In this document: positions 49,090 to 59,976 of the stretch, piece after piece
Layout: the number at the start of each line of letters is the position of its first letter
How positions within the stretch are numbered: the first letter of the stretch is position 1
NCBI GenBank assembly: GCA_907163375.1
Contig: CAJQUW010006279.1
Coordinates: forward strand, 248,001-312,000
DNA from: Prostheceraeus crozeri
Lineage: Eukaryota > Platyhelminthes > Polycladida > Euryleptidae
Length of the DNA: 64,000 nt
Reading direction: 5' to 3'
Notes under the pieces: generated by a model
The model's database searches: none
Told to the model about the DNA's origin: nothing
Seen by the model: only the letters and a program-made list of their open reading frames with translations
Translations under genes and position numbers: made by a program

Positions 49090-49997
49090 CAAGTCATGAT
49101 TTAGACAGTGTAGACAGTGATGATGACTTCCAACCACCTACATCGAAACGAAGACGTATAAGGGAGCCATTATTTGAGGATGACTATGCGGAGGACGACA
49201 TTGGGATTGAAGATCAGATGGATTGCGTTGAGGTTCAACATCAGGATGGAATTGACGGATGTGGAAGTCTGGAGGACACTATCGAGAACAGAAATCAGGA
49301 GGAATGTATTGAAGTTGGAGAGAAAGTCGAAGGGGAGAACAAAAGTCAGTGCCTGATGTCTATTGCAGAGCTTCTTGAAGCACCGTCAAAGTTGCAGATC
49401 CGATGTAAGGCCCCTTTGAAGCCGAGCGGAGGAGAAAAAGTGTTATTGAAGGATGTTGAAGTGGAGAAGGTAGATGATGGGTGGCGATGGAGAAGCGCCG
49501 GTGGCAATGGAACGACATACCATTTAAGGGATGGCACTTATGCTCACAAAGAAATGTCGGGGGATGTAGAAGTTTTCTTCAAGAAGTTGCGGTGCGGGCG
49601 CAATAAAGCGAAACGGGTTCATGTCAAAGAGCAGGAGGAGATCACCATGATGTCTTTTCGTTATCATGCTCATGCCGCCAGCAGAAGTTTCCGTCGTCGC
49701 ATAACATCGATGAAGCAAATAAAACCCAGCGAAGGAGATTGGTACATAATGGTAGAGTACATCAATGAAGAAGCATCAGTCACACTGCATAATCCACCAC
49801 ATGGAAATTCAAAGACAGGTGAACCCTTTAAGCCAACAAGCCGGGAGATACTGAAGGAAGCAAAGGAAAAGTTGAAGACGGGGTGTACTGCTTCTGCAGT
49901 TTACACGGAAATTGTAGGCCTGAGAAATCGAGAGCAAGTGCACAATTTGAGCAGGAGGACCAAGCCAACATGCGACCCTTGGTTTTCATCGGCATGA
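49090..49997 (+). CDS. Longest intact reading frame; acidic, NLS-bearing protein, possibly of transposon origin
   Basis: The frame is open from a stop near 49088 to the stop at 49995, about 302 codons; the first Met is at 49218, giving 259 residues. Before that Met the frame already encodes DLDSVDSDDDFQPPTSKRRR, acidic with a basic nuclear-localisation-like KRRRIR, so translation may start in an upstream exon rather than at 49218. The body includes DGWRWRSAGGNGTTYHLRDG (a W-x-W segment), RSFRRRITSMKQIKPSEGDW, then LHNPPHGNSKTGEPFKPTSR and LKTGCTASAVYTEIVGLRNR. The HNPPHG stretch followed by an A..Y.EIV helix reminds me of the region after the zinc-binding part of animal MULE-like transposon proteins; this is an impression, not a search. 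It is unusually intact for this window and directly follows the 173-bp tandem array. Confidence 0.5.
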
Positions 49998-50352
49998 TTT
50001 TATGATTCACTATGAATTCATGTTTCACTTCTTGAATCTGAATAGTGATGTTGACTCATTCACCAAAGTAAATTGAAATAATTGTCGTTGATTCTGTTAT
50101 TTTGCTGTACCAGTGGCGGGTTGTTTTTGATATGATCACGCTTAAGAAGATTCTTTTGAGGTTGAGCATGAAAGCAATATCAGGTTAGTTCCTAATTTAA
50201 CAAACATTACCTCTACAAGGCTGTTATGACACGGACGATCAGTAAAATAATATCATTTCCATCGCTTCATGCTATCATTATCAGTCGATTCCGTTGTAAT
50301 TTCTTCAACGCTGCATATCTCACATTTGGAAACAATTCCGACTGTATCTGCC

Positions 50353-50438
50353 TTAACCCCTTTAGTGCTGACCCCGAGTTAACTCGTCATGCAAATATAC
50401 ATTTCATAGTGCTGACCCCGAGTTATAACTCGTCATGA
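50353..50438. repeat. piggyBac-like terminus with palindromic direct repeats
   Basis: TTAACCCCTTTAGTGCTGAC resembles piggyBac-type ends, which begin CCC/CCY next to a TTAA target. Inside, AGTGCTGACCCCGAGTT is present twice, each leading into a palindrome: CGAGTTAACTCG (50375-50386) and CGAGTTATAACTCG (50419-50432). No opposite end was found, so it is a solo terminus or coincidence. Confidence 0.35.
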
Positions 50439-53309
50439 ATGTTTGCTTGAAATGGTATTCATTTATCGAGGTTATTACGTATGTCATTCGATGTCTACAG
50501 ATTCAACGACTAAAAATGAGTGTCTGGAGAGACAAACGTGATGTTGCAGTGCTATCCCGGGTTGAAAAACCGAGATAATTTATCTAATATTAGATAAGCC
50601 CATGATGAAAATTAACCAAGTATTTGACTGTATTTTCTCTAAAATCTATCTAACATCTATCAAATTTATCAAAATAATCAGATGCTTCTCATTTCTATCA
50701 AAATCTTGTCAAATTAGTCACTATATGCGTCAAATATTTATGAAATTAATACTGGTGACTCTCATTTTTTTCTGTTATCAAATCAGTGATTATATGCTTA
50801 TTAGACATTTATCCAAACTATCAAATATATTACGCACTTCTCAACCTTACCACTTCCAATTCACATTATAAAACTACTAATTGCAGTTTAAAGTAGTTTT
50901 ATTCGTTTACCATTTCTGAACACTTATGCTAACATTTAACATTTAAATAAAATACAAAGACATTGTTGTTCAACGTCATACTGCCACGAAATGTTCCAAG
51001 GATTAGCAGTTCATTATAACATCATTGCAAAACCATAACATTCGGAGACAGTGACAAAAATGTGCAAGAAATTAATTCTCAAGCAACTCACCTCTGATAA
51101 ACAGTGCAGGCCTACAGAGTGATCAAAAGTTTCTCCCTTGCCATATGGTCGGACTCATTGAATTGACTTGGTTAAATCCATTCGTAGTTTCAGCATTGAT
51201 TCCTAGGATAACGATTCATGTCTGAAATACAAAATAAAGATATTGATTTGTATGCAAATAAAACATAAGTTTGCAAAGCATCTTTCGAAGGCATAATTTG
51301 TGAATATTCATAGCATTCTTGTGAAAAAAGCAACATTTAACATCACATCATTAAAAGATTTACATGTTCTATAGGCAATTTCAGATACTCCTCGGCCTTG
51401 ACACTGAAACAGATTTTTGAACACGTGATGGGACTAATTATCATAAACAAACATGGATTTGCACTCAATTTATATAAAGACTTACATGCCACAATCCACA
51501 TGCCAGCGGCTGATTCAAAATACATTCAATTTGACAATTTGTTGGAAATATATGCAAATGGGTGCACACATAATAACTGCATGCACAACAAAAAATGCAT
51601 GTCAAAAAATTACTAAGGATGCAACTGTTTTTAAGTGTACATGCGTACTTCACAATAGTCTCAGTAATGAAAATTTAATTATAATTATACGTGCGACTAC
51701 CGATCAATGTCATTTGCCACAAAATATCCAAGATTACAAAACATTCGGAAGCTCTGACGGATCGGTCGCTTTGAAAATTAAACGATTTACCTTAATGACA
51801 CGTGCGGTCGATTTGGTCAGCCATTGCAGCTGGCTTGAGCATTATTTTTTAATCAGGGATAGAGGACCATTTGGATTCATGCAACCCCATCTAAAAAAGC
51901 AATTATCCACCTAATATTCGTCTCAAAGATGCAATATAAACAAAGTGCAGTGACGCTGCTTTCTGAGTTATTTTGAGTCATGACCGCAGAATGTACTCAT
52001 CAAAATTCGATTCAATGGTTGAGAAAATAGGGTTTCATATCAAGACCTCACCGGTGAAAAAAAAATCGTCGGCGATTACTCGGCAAATAGTCGGGCAGTG
52101 TCGGCTGTCAACCGTGTCGGCGCACCGAGTGAATGCCGACACAGCTGTTGTCGGTACCCATCGGTTAAGTGACGGCTGCACCGACATGATGATTAGAAAA
52201 TCGGGAAGTGTCGGCATGTATTCCCTATATGCCGACAGCAACTCTGATTGGACAATTATTAGCAAATCTCGTCCACTCCAATTCGTGTGATCTATATAAT
52301 TTAAACACTGCTGTGATTTACAACAGAGGACTCCTGCTGCGCTCGAGGAGCATAGTCAGCACATTCTGCTTCTTTGCAAGTGGCACAGATGAAAGATAAC
52401 ATGGCAACCTCTTGCATAAAGGATTACAGAATTCCTCATACCAGATATCAGGACCAGATTTCCGGCAGCATGTGGTAAGTTGTGATATCAATACATGTCT
52501 ACATATAGCGGCAGCTATGGGTCAACAGTTCTGTCTCCGTTACTTGTATTTTCTTTTTGAGTGATTCAAAATGTAGATAGAATTACATGGGAATTCACAG
52601 AACATCCTGACGAGAAGAAAAGCGCATGTTAATGTATTATGTGTGTATGCAATCCTACATTAAAACAGTCCGATTTTAATCGGTGCATTAATCTGTTGCA
52701 CATTCTTTACAGCAGCGCAGAAAATTTTGCTAGTACTCAAACGCTATGAGAAAGCAAACGAAAGAAAAAAATTCTTTTGAAAGTTGAAAACCCTGCAGAG
52801 AACACATTGTTGCGCTGTTTTAAGTAGCCATTTATCTCTCTATTTTCGCTATCTCCGAACGACCGTGAATTAGGGTAATTCCTTTTGAAAGGGCTTCTTC
52901 CAACCTTCTATTTCTAGCCATTGTGAGATATCTAGTGCACGAATAGATTTTTACGAATAGTCCACACTCTATACAGTCTCAGGACTGATAGATTTCATTG
53001 TTCGATAGCGCAAAGCGCAATTCATTGGCAATTCATTGAGCTGCTGTTCACGGGAAGTTTCATACAGGACAGCACAACAGTGTGTGCACACGCAGTCATA
53101 ATACTGCCTTTGTCCTTCGTCCTCACAGTGATCTGCCGAATCTGCATGCAAATATGAGGCAAGCGTCATCTGATTGATCGATGCGTTGCTATAGCATCAA
53201 GTTGGTTAGCTTGTCTCAAAACATATTATGCGTGCGCCTAACTGGGAAAGCAGCGCGCCCTGCAGATCAGTCTACGATAATAAACAGCAAGTGCACTAAA
53301 GCACATCAG

Positions 53310-53974
53310 ATAACTCAACGAATGTGCATATTTCGTTTTTTTGCATTATCTCATGACCAGACTCTTCGCGACAAATGGATAAGAGCAATTAAACGAGAGG
53401 ATGTCGATAATTTTGGCCAAAGAAGCGTCTTCCTTCCAACCTTGTCTTCGCGAATTTGTTCTCTGCACTTCCTCGAAAATGATTTGATCAAGACAAGTCA
53501 ACAATTCAATATCATCTAAGCGTCCCAGAAAAGAATTGAAACTATTGCAACTCAAATCTTCGGCAGTTCCCAGTGTTTTCAACAACTTTCCATCTTACTA
53601 TGCCTCGGCATCTTCATCAACCAAACCAAACTTCTTGTGGAAAACGCATCAACGGCAACTGCTCGCATGGAAGGAGAGAACACAAGAATGGAAACTTGAT
53701 AATTCGAATTCCCAAGGGTGATATCACCGATTTCGAGGATCTCTTAGATTGGCTTCCTTCAATAAATCTCCCAACAAATTACACATATATTACGACTTCC
53801 GAGTGCGCAGTGTTATCTCATTTTTCTTCAGAATCATTTAACAATAAATTGTCTCCACACTTCCAAAGTTTCATTCGTATATTTCATGATTTGTCATTTG
53901 ACTTCTACATCGATGGAATCAGGATACATGGCAATCGATTTTATTATCTCTTGGAAACGAATGACACAATCTAA
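53310..53974 (+). pseudogene. THAP-domain gene remains inside element C
   Basis: The first frame (to 53519) includes CIFRFFALSHDQTLRDKWIR, then AIKREDVDNFGQRS and SSRICSLHFLENDLI. This gives the F.F pair region, the invariant W and the distal C..HF pair of a THAP zinc finger. A second frame from about 53545 reads LKSSAVPSVFNNFPSYYASA, the AVPS.F..FP ending of the THAP domain. A third frame (to 53974) reads IPKGDITDFEDLLDWLPSIN and FQSFIRIFHDLSFDFYIDGI, resembling the part following THAP in some transposon proteins. The first cysteine pair is not clear, and frame changes may be introns or decay. THAP domains in transposons bind the terminal repeats, which suits the context. Confidence 0.6.
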
Positions 53975-54961
53975 GAAACGGAATTGACTAATTTATGCAA
54001 AATGTAAGTCACTGCTATGACTCGAACAATCATGTTGTTAATAGGTAAGCTGATCTATAAATATTTCTCTACATCGGTTGTTAGTTATAATTTGTACAGG
54101 ATTTAGTAATTTTATTATTGTACGCATAGGTCTATCACTGGCAATATTTGTTCAGAAATAAAGGCGTTCCACATTTTACATCGTTAAGCTTATCCTGATG
54201 TTATTTGATATGATAATTTGCATTTTTCATGATGAATTGATGACAGTATATAACACGTCTACTCATTACCTAATGTGCCTCTACAGAAGTAAAACCCACT
54301 TCATAAATCATAATTTTTAAACATGAAATCGTGTTGATGAAGAGATGAAACCCGCATGAGATGAACAGTCAAATCCTAGGCTTTTATTTGACGTATTGTT
54401 CATTAAGATACGTCAACTTTTAGTGAAAATGTGTGGTTATGACTCTAAAAATCTGCTTGATTGCTTAATTGAAAAACTGCCATTATTAATTTAAGTTAAA
54501 CTGCTTTTGGTTGTGAGTCACTCGCGTATTTGTTACAGCTTTCAGTTTGTGGGTGCGATCTTCGATGAGAATCCGTTGACATGTGTATTTATATTTAATA
54601 ACATCATGCCAGGCAATCACATCGAAGTACAAATCAATTTTCGAATTATAGTTGTGATTCGTTGATACTGGCTTTGACAGGGCAATCCAAAGTTAGCAAT
54701 ATACTGACGTCAGTCTTCAATACAGTTCGCGGTACATTTCAAACAGCGATCAGTCAGAGGACTTGCTGCATCTCCATTCTTGATAGGGGCGGGTAGGGCA
54801 CATTGAACATGTTTTTGATCTTTTCTCAACAGTTTGAATATACTAAATCAAATGGACCAAAATCAAATTCGGATGAAAGGTTGAGGATATCCTTAGTAAG
54901 TTGTTGGACGTTTTTGTGACATTTAATCTCCTCACAATTTTAATTTTGAAATTTCTACCAA

Positions 54962-55005
54962 AGTGGTTCAATGTGCCTCATGCGTGGGGCACATTGAACC
55001 ACCCA
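54962..55005. repeat. Perfect hairpin with GGTTCAATGTGCC arms
   Basis: GTGGTTCAATGTGCC is followed after a short loop by GGCACATTGAACCAC. GGGCACATTGAAC also occurs at about 54796. This looks like the junction of two inverted copies of a small repeat within element C. Confidence 0.6.
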
Positions 55006-55879
55006 CAGGGGTGGCTACATTGCGATGTTCATCACATCTCAAACGAAAAGGGCGTGAAGATCATCTATGTAACTATTAGAACTAAAATGACAAATAAACG
55101 GATAAACAACAAAACTAATATTGCAATTATTATGATTAAGAAGTTACTACAAAGAAAACAATTAGTTAGCGTGTATTATTATTATTCTTGTTTTATATTT
55201 ACGAATACGATAATTAATTTTGCGAGAAAACTATCACTAATAAAATCAATATTTAGAACAACTTTATTTTCATTAAAATAGTTTTTGATTTACGCGAGCT
55301 TTTTTTAATAACGAAATCTCTATCAGAGCGACCATACACTTGAGACGAGATTTGGTTTTGTTTCCAGCTTCGATGCCAAGAGAGTTAGAGCTCTACTTCT
55401 TTTATCGATGCTGTCAAAGGTGTTGACAGTGAAGTTTCTCTTCACATAACTGGAGACCCAACTATCTTTAGCAAAGGACAGGTATAACTTGACGTACGAT
55501 TTCATTTTGATAATGGCAAAAATTAATTTTGCTTAACCCATAGTGAAATCTTATATAATAGTTCAAGTAGTTATTTTCAGGGATATCGGTCGCAAGCTTA
55601 GTATCCTTATTTAGTTAGTTTAACAGTTTTTAGCTTTTAACTGAGTAAATAAAGATGTAGTTTAATAAAGTTTATAGATACAAATAATAATATACAATAA
55701 GAAAATTTAATCCTTTTTATGAATAAGTCTATTAATAATATTTTTTCTTCTAATTTAAGTCATTTTTTTCTTCTCAAGAATGAGTGATCAATAATCAACC
55801 ATTAAAGCGATAGTAAGTATTCGTGTTTGAAATAGGTTATAAAACTTCTATGTGAAAGTGAAAATACCGCAGTGATTAG

Positions 55880-55945
55880 GCCTACATTATCGGCTCTCTT
55901 GGCCTGATGAACCAAGGCTAAACGTTTCGGACGAGTTACTGAATG
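55880..55945 (+). other. CTGATGA..AAACGTTTCGGAC motif
   Basis: GGCCTGATGAACCAAGGCTA followed by AACGTTTCGGAC resembles the tail motif of Penelope-like and similar elements (CTGATGA followed by a short stem and AAACG). No coding sequence of such an element is readable beside it. Confidence 0.35.
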
Positions 55946-56460
55946 ACAAAGACTTTTGAATTGTGTAGTCGCAATCTTCATCTATCTAAAATTGGTTTAG
56001 TGACAACACAACGATAATAAAAACTGTAAAAATCCTGCATGTAAAAAAGTGCATATGGTCCGTTTTGTGGAAACAGGACCATATTGACATTGTAATCATG
56101 CTTCCATTGGTTCGTTGCTTCTTTTTTACACTGATACTGTTATTGAAATACAAATGAAAATAGGAAAGCCATAACTGATGCAATTGTGAAAAAAATGCGT
56201 ACACTCAATGTAAACATTTCAAAAGTAAGGGAATGCCAAGTTAGTTACTACATCATTTTATGAAAAATAATTAATGACAATTAATTAATTAACTTCTGGT
56301 TGCCGGACTATTTGTCTAACTTATAATTAATTAAACATGACCTAACATTTATGTTCCCTGAAGATAGCTTCGTGAGGAAAACATAAATTCATCTACAAAT
56401 GTAATTACATTTGTTTAGTAACAATAAATGCAAATTAATTGAAGCATTTTATAATTGAAA

Positions 56461-56917
56461 GCATTTAGAAATATACCTTTATGCATATTCTTCATTCACA
56501 TATCTAAAAATGCCTAAAATCCCATCAAGGCATGCTCTTTTCAGTTATCATTTTATACCCTGAAGATGACTGCATGCGTTCTGTAGTTGAAATTACTCGA
56601 AATTGGTACGGCTGAATAAATCACATCATTAAGTTACATATACATCAGATAATAATTCAAAAGTAAGGGAATGCCAAATTGCTGCTAATTTGGCATTCCC
56701 ATACTTTTGAATTATTATCTGATGAAATTTATGCATGTGTAACTTAATGATGTGATTTATTCATCCGTACCAATTTCGAGTAATTTCAACTACAGAACGC
56801 ATGCAGTCATCTTCAGGGTATAAAATGATAATTGAACAGAGCATGCCTTGATGGAATTTTAGGCATTTATATGCATGCGAATGAAGAATATGCGTAAAGG
56901 TATATTTATGAATGCTT
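56461..56917. repeat. Large palindrome with ~220-bp arms
   Basis: The left arm 56461-56680 and right arm 56687 to about 56917 are inverted copies around a 6-base centre GCTGCT. Near the centre, TCAAAAGTAAGGGAATGCC faces GGCATTCCCATACTTTTGA. The same CAAAAGTAAGGGAATGCCAA also occurs at about 56220, so it is an element terminus. Each arm holds CCCTGAAGATGACTGCATGC and GAAATTACTCGAAATTGGTA, and diverged forms of that unit lie near 56355 and 56950. Head-to-head duplication of a dispersed repeat inside element C. Confidence 0.75.
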
Positions 56918-57545
56918 AAAATTTCATCAATGCATTTTCATTTTTTATACCATGAAAATGGCTGCGCTCAGTATAGTTGAAATTAATTGGTTCATGATCT
57001 AATAAATTAGCATCATATTAGCAATCCTACTTTCACTTTCATTTAGAATGTCCAACCAAAGAGGCATCATCTCTACGTGATTATTGGCTGTTTATAATTA
57101 TCTTAAAAGATTTCCAAATTAGACTTGACTTGACTTGACCCACCCTCTTAATCATGTTTGCAAGTGGACAGGTATTTGCTATAGTTATTTTTCATGATTG
57201 TTAGCTGTTTGTAATTGTCTTTAAAGATTTCCAAAAATGCGCTATTGGTCCACACTCACAATCATGTTCTCATATGGATATATATTAGTCATATGTACTT
57301 CCTTTTTATACTGATCGTCAGGTACATATTTGCTTTTGAAAATTCCCAGACTGAACACTTTATCTCCTTCGTAATCATCCTGAATTTCGTCATTTGTTTT
57401 ATGACACATTTTTCATCGGAACTTGTCTAGTGCTCATGTAATACATATAGTGATTCTTGTCGTTTTATTATTTTTTGCCTGGAAATAATAGCAGGTCGGG
57501 TAATTAATGTAATGCTATTGATTTTAAGCAGCATAATTACATGAA

Positions 57546-57818
57546 GTGAATAAAAGCTCATGTCGTTTTCCTATTTTTTATGTTAAATGTACATGTATGT
57601 TCCTATTTATTCTAATTATGTTAAATTCTATAAATTCTTTTTATGCGTCAATAATATTCAATATTTTTTGCATCAAGCATCTTACTGCGCATTTTAGACC
57701 AAAGTCGTTGTCTCTCAAAAAGATACCATCAATAGAGACCGGACACTACCAAGCCAGCACAACCGATGGCAGAGGAACATACCACTGTTCTGTAGGCCGA
57801 CATTTACTTTTGAGGTGA
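57546..57818 (+). CDS. Possible 3' coding exon of element C's protein
   Basis: The plus-strand frame ends IETGHYQASTTDGRGTYHCS VGRHLLLR next to an AG/GTGAGT donor at about 57815. The related minus-strand stretch near 51100 in element A encodes YGKGETFDHSVGLHCLSE before the same kind of donor. Only the last ~25 residues are supported by this comparison; the upstream part of the frame is AT-rich and may be intron. Function unknown, most likely part of the transposon's own protein. Confidence 0.35.
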   Translation: MNKSSCRFPIFYVKCTCMFLFILIMLNSINSFYASIIFNIFCIKHLTAHFRPKSLSLKKIPSIETGHYQASTTDGRGTYHCSVGRHLLLR

Positions 57819-57847
57819 GTCGCTAAAATAATTTCTTGTGCGATTAT

Positions 57848-58078
57848 TTGTCACTGCCTCCGAATGTTTTGGTTTTAGCAGCATTGAGTTTTTCTGCTGT
57901 TAATCCTTGGAACATTTCGTAGCAGGATGACACCGATCAGCAGCATTTTTATAATGTATAAATATTGTAGGGCTATTCTTGTCACTGCCTCCGAATGTTT
58001 TAGCTTTAGCAGCATGAGTTTTTCTGCTGTTAATCCTTGAAGCATTTCGTAGCAGGATGACTTTGATCAACAATATTC
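57848..58078 (+). repeat. Two diverged tandem units of about 131 bp
   Basis: TTGTCACTGCCTCCGAATGT begins near 57849 and again near 57980; both continue through TTTTTCTGCTGTTAATCCTT and CATTTCGTAGCAGGATGAC. One inverted single copy lies at about 50970-51060 in element A. This is the intron-side sequence after the shared splice donor, duplicated in C only. Confidence 0.65.
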
Positions 58079-58169
58079 ATCACTATCGACAGGAAATTTC
58101 TTCAATATTTTGCTACAATGTCAAGTAGGCTATAACTGTAATTTCATCAAAAGAATGTGAACATATAAT

Positions 58170-58350
58170 TAGATGTCGGCGGCTGTCGGGGAATTGTCGG
58201 CGGCAGCTGTCGGGGAATTGTCGGTAGTGTGTCGGCGAAACAGTCGGGGAATTGTCGGCTCACCGATTCGTCGGCAGATAGTCGGGGAATTAGGACCTTT
58301 GTGGTCATTAAGCCGAGTCGGCTTCCCTACAATGGACCGACAGTTCACCG
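58170..58350. repeat. Subterminal GTCGG array of element C (right)
   Basis: GTCGGCGG, CTGTCGGGGAATTGTCGG and similar words repeat about a dozen times; a corresponding looser array is at 52068-52230. CCGAC/GTCGG is the shared core. These are good candidates for transposase (THAP-type) binding sites, by analogy with subterminal repeats of other DNA transposons. Confidence 0.6.
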
Positions 58351-59976
58351 ACAATTTTTTTTCACCGGGTCATGTGATGGTTCATTTTACATTATATTAT
58401 AATATCATGTTTTTCAATTTCATTAATTCATGATTTTAGCATGATAATTCAAAAAATGAATATATCTCACTCACTAATTGCCGATTTATATTGTTACCCT
58501 CTATCAATAGGCCTACTTAATTTCCTTACCTGATACTACCTGAAACCTTGATGCTGTAAACCCAGTACGCACTACATCTACCGGATGAACAAGGAGTAAA
58601 ACATAGGCTGTTTTTGAATTCCTACCCAGACTAAAACAGCCGTGTTACATTCTCCGATATCTCTTTCCGAATGAAACCCAGGTCAGAGTGAGAAAAAGAA
58701 ATGGAACCCTCAATTGAAGCACAGCATAAAAATGATCACGCTGATAACGATGCGACGCTGAATTTCAGAAAAATATTCAGTTTTTAAATCAAAAAATTTA
58801 GCACCGGTAGGTCTAGAGAAAAGTGCTCGATTTCTTTCAATCTCAAGCACATTATTTCAAAAAGGAGACCATGAAGGTGTAAGCTTGCGGCTAAAATACA
58901 ATATAACTCACACTTCATGGAATAATAACTTGGTTTGTAGCATGAGTGATCGTCTCACCTTCTTTTACGTGGCCTTCGCTCTACCCTTATCCGCACGTAA
59001 ACTTGAGAGAATCGGCAGAAATTGAGTCACAGGTATTCGATTCACACTTCTATCATATTTCGTTCAATTCGAAGAAGCTTCACGAAATCATAGTTTGTCA
59101 ATGTAAAGAATCAGCATGAAAAGTCGTTGGCACATCCAGTGGAAGCTTTACAATTCACAGCCCTTCTGTTCGACTGAGGAGCGCATATCGAAACGAGCGC
59201 AGCAGTGAGGTCATGCATTGTTAAAAGAAACGCAAAGTAAGACAGTGCGCGCCAAAGACGGCGAGGGCACGTGCACTCTATGCGTGAGTCACTCTATAAA
59301 GCAATGATCCTACGTGTAAGGCAAGATTGATGGTGTTATAACGTCACTCGATCGTATTATATAGAAGTCCTCGACTGAAGGCATGCAAGGAAGAAAAAAA
59401 CGCTCATATTAATGTAGAGCTGCAATTATTAATGGAGTACGGGGAATATGGGTGCTGCTATTGTGCTTGTCTGTGAAATCAAACTGCATGTTCATCGACT
59501 TCAATGTGATGTGAAGATTAACACAGACACTGCTCCTTTGCAAGTTACACTGTTCAAGTTCAATTCCAATGTTCACGTATTTGTCTTGGAGGTTCGGTTC
59601 CGTTTTGACACCAGCTGCTGGCTAGTGATAAAAAGTTGTGATTTTTCAATCATTTGACGTGAACATTGTCATCATGTAGCCAAACAGATGAGTTCAGAAC
59701 TCCGATTACTGCACTGTTAAATGCCAACAATCATATAAGTATGCAGAAATATTTTTGTTATATAAGACAAATTAATTTATAAATATTTGTAAAATGTTTC
59801 AGATTTGAACATTTAAGTGATTATGATAATATTTGTCAAATAATGATCAAATATGTATCAAAAATTATCAAATATGCAGTATTTGATTGTTTTATAGAAC
59901 AATTATCTAATATTTGTAAAATCTAATCACCATCAGTCATATATTAGATAAATTATCTCGGTTTTTTCAACCCGGG

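Larger units (their letters stand above)
52051..58369 (+). mobile_element. DNA transposon C inserted in A, with THAP-coding remains
   Basis: Left end CCGGTGAAAAAAAAATCGTC and right end GACAATTTTTTTTCACCGG are inverted copies of about 25 bp. Both are followed by dense GTCGG/CCGAC arrays (52068-52230 and 58170-58350). TCA flanks both sides (52048-52050, 58370-58372). Element B retains the uninterrupted site (around 62636), which confirms the borders. The termini resemble those of A (CCCGG, a short GT stretch, then an A-run), so the two seem related. Inside are THAP-domain remains, a large palindrome, and a 3' exon shared with A. Superfamily uncertain: THAP suggests P-like, a 3-bp duplication suggests otherwise. 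Confidence 0.7.
50556..59976 (-). mobile_element. DNA transposon A (internally deleted), interrupted by C
   Basis: Left terminus CCCGGGTTGAAAAACCGAGA and right terminus TCGGTTTTTTCAACCCGGG are inverted copies, both continuing into ATAATTTATCTAATAT and then AT-rich subterminal words such as ATCAAATAT. Excluding C it is about 3.1 kb. Its right arm matches the 5' part of element B in inverse orientation; the match becomes weak at about 51610, after which A lacks the transposase seen in B. A sequence near 50970-51140, read on the minus strand, ends in AG followed by GTGAGT and matches the region at 57770-57900 within C, so A and C share a 3' exon and splice donor. Flanking AT on both sides might be a target duplication. 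Confidence 0.65.

Noticed and set aside
49174-49356. 60-codon frame overlapping the start of the long frame
   Set aside because: Shadow of the 49090-49997 frame in another phase.
51398-51914. Overlapping plus-strand frames of 72 and 153 codons in element A
   Set aside because: They run opposite to the likely element orientation, show no known motif and are not shared in frame with B.
54901-55281. 126-codon plus-strand frame
   Set aside because: It spans a perfect hairpin and an AT-rich run that encodes long Ile, Lys and Asn stretches; no family match.
55895-55935. Hammerhead ribozyme core (CTGATGA ... AAAC)
   Set aside because: CTGATGA is present but the required GAAA box reads TAAA, and no stem III pairing was convincing. 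Kept only as a retroelement-tail motif.
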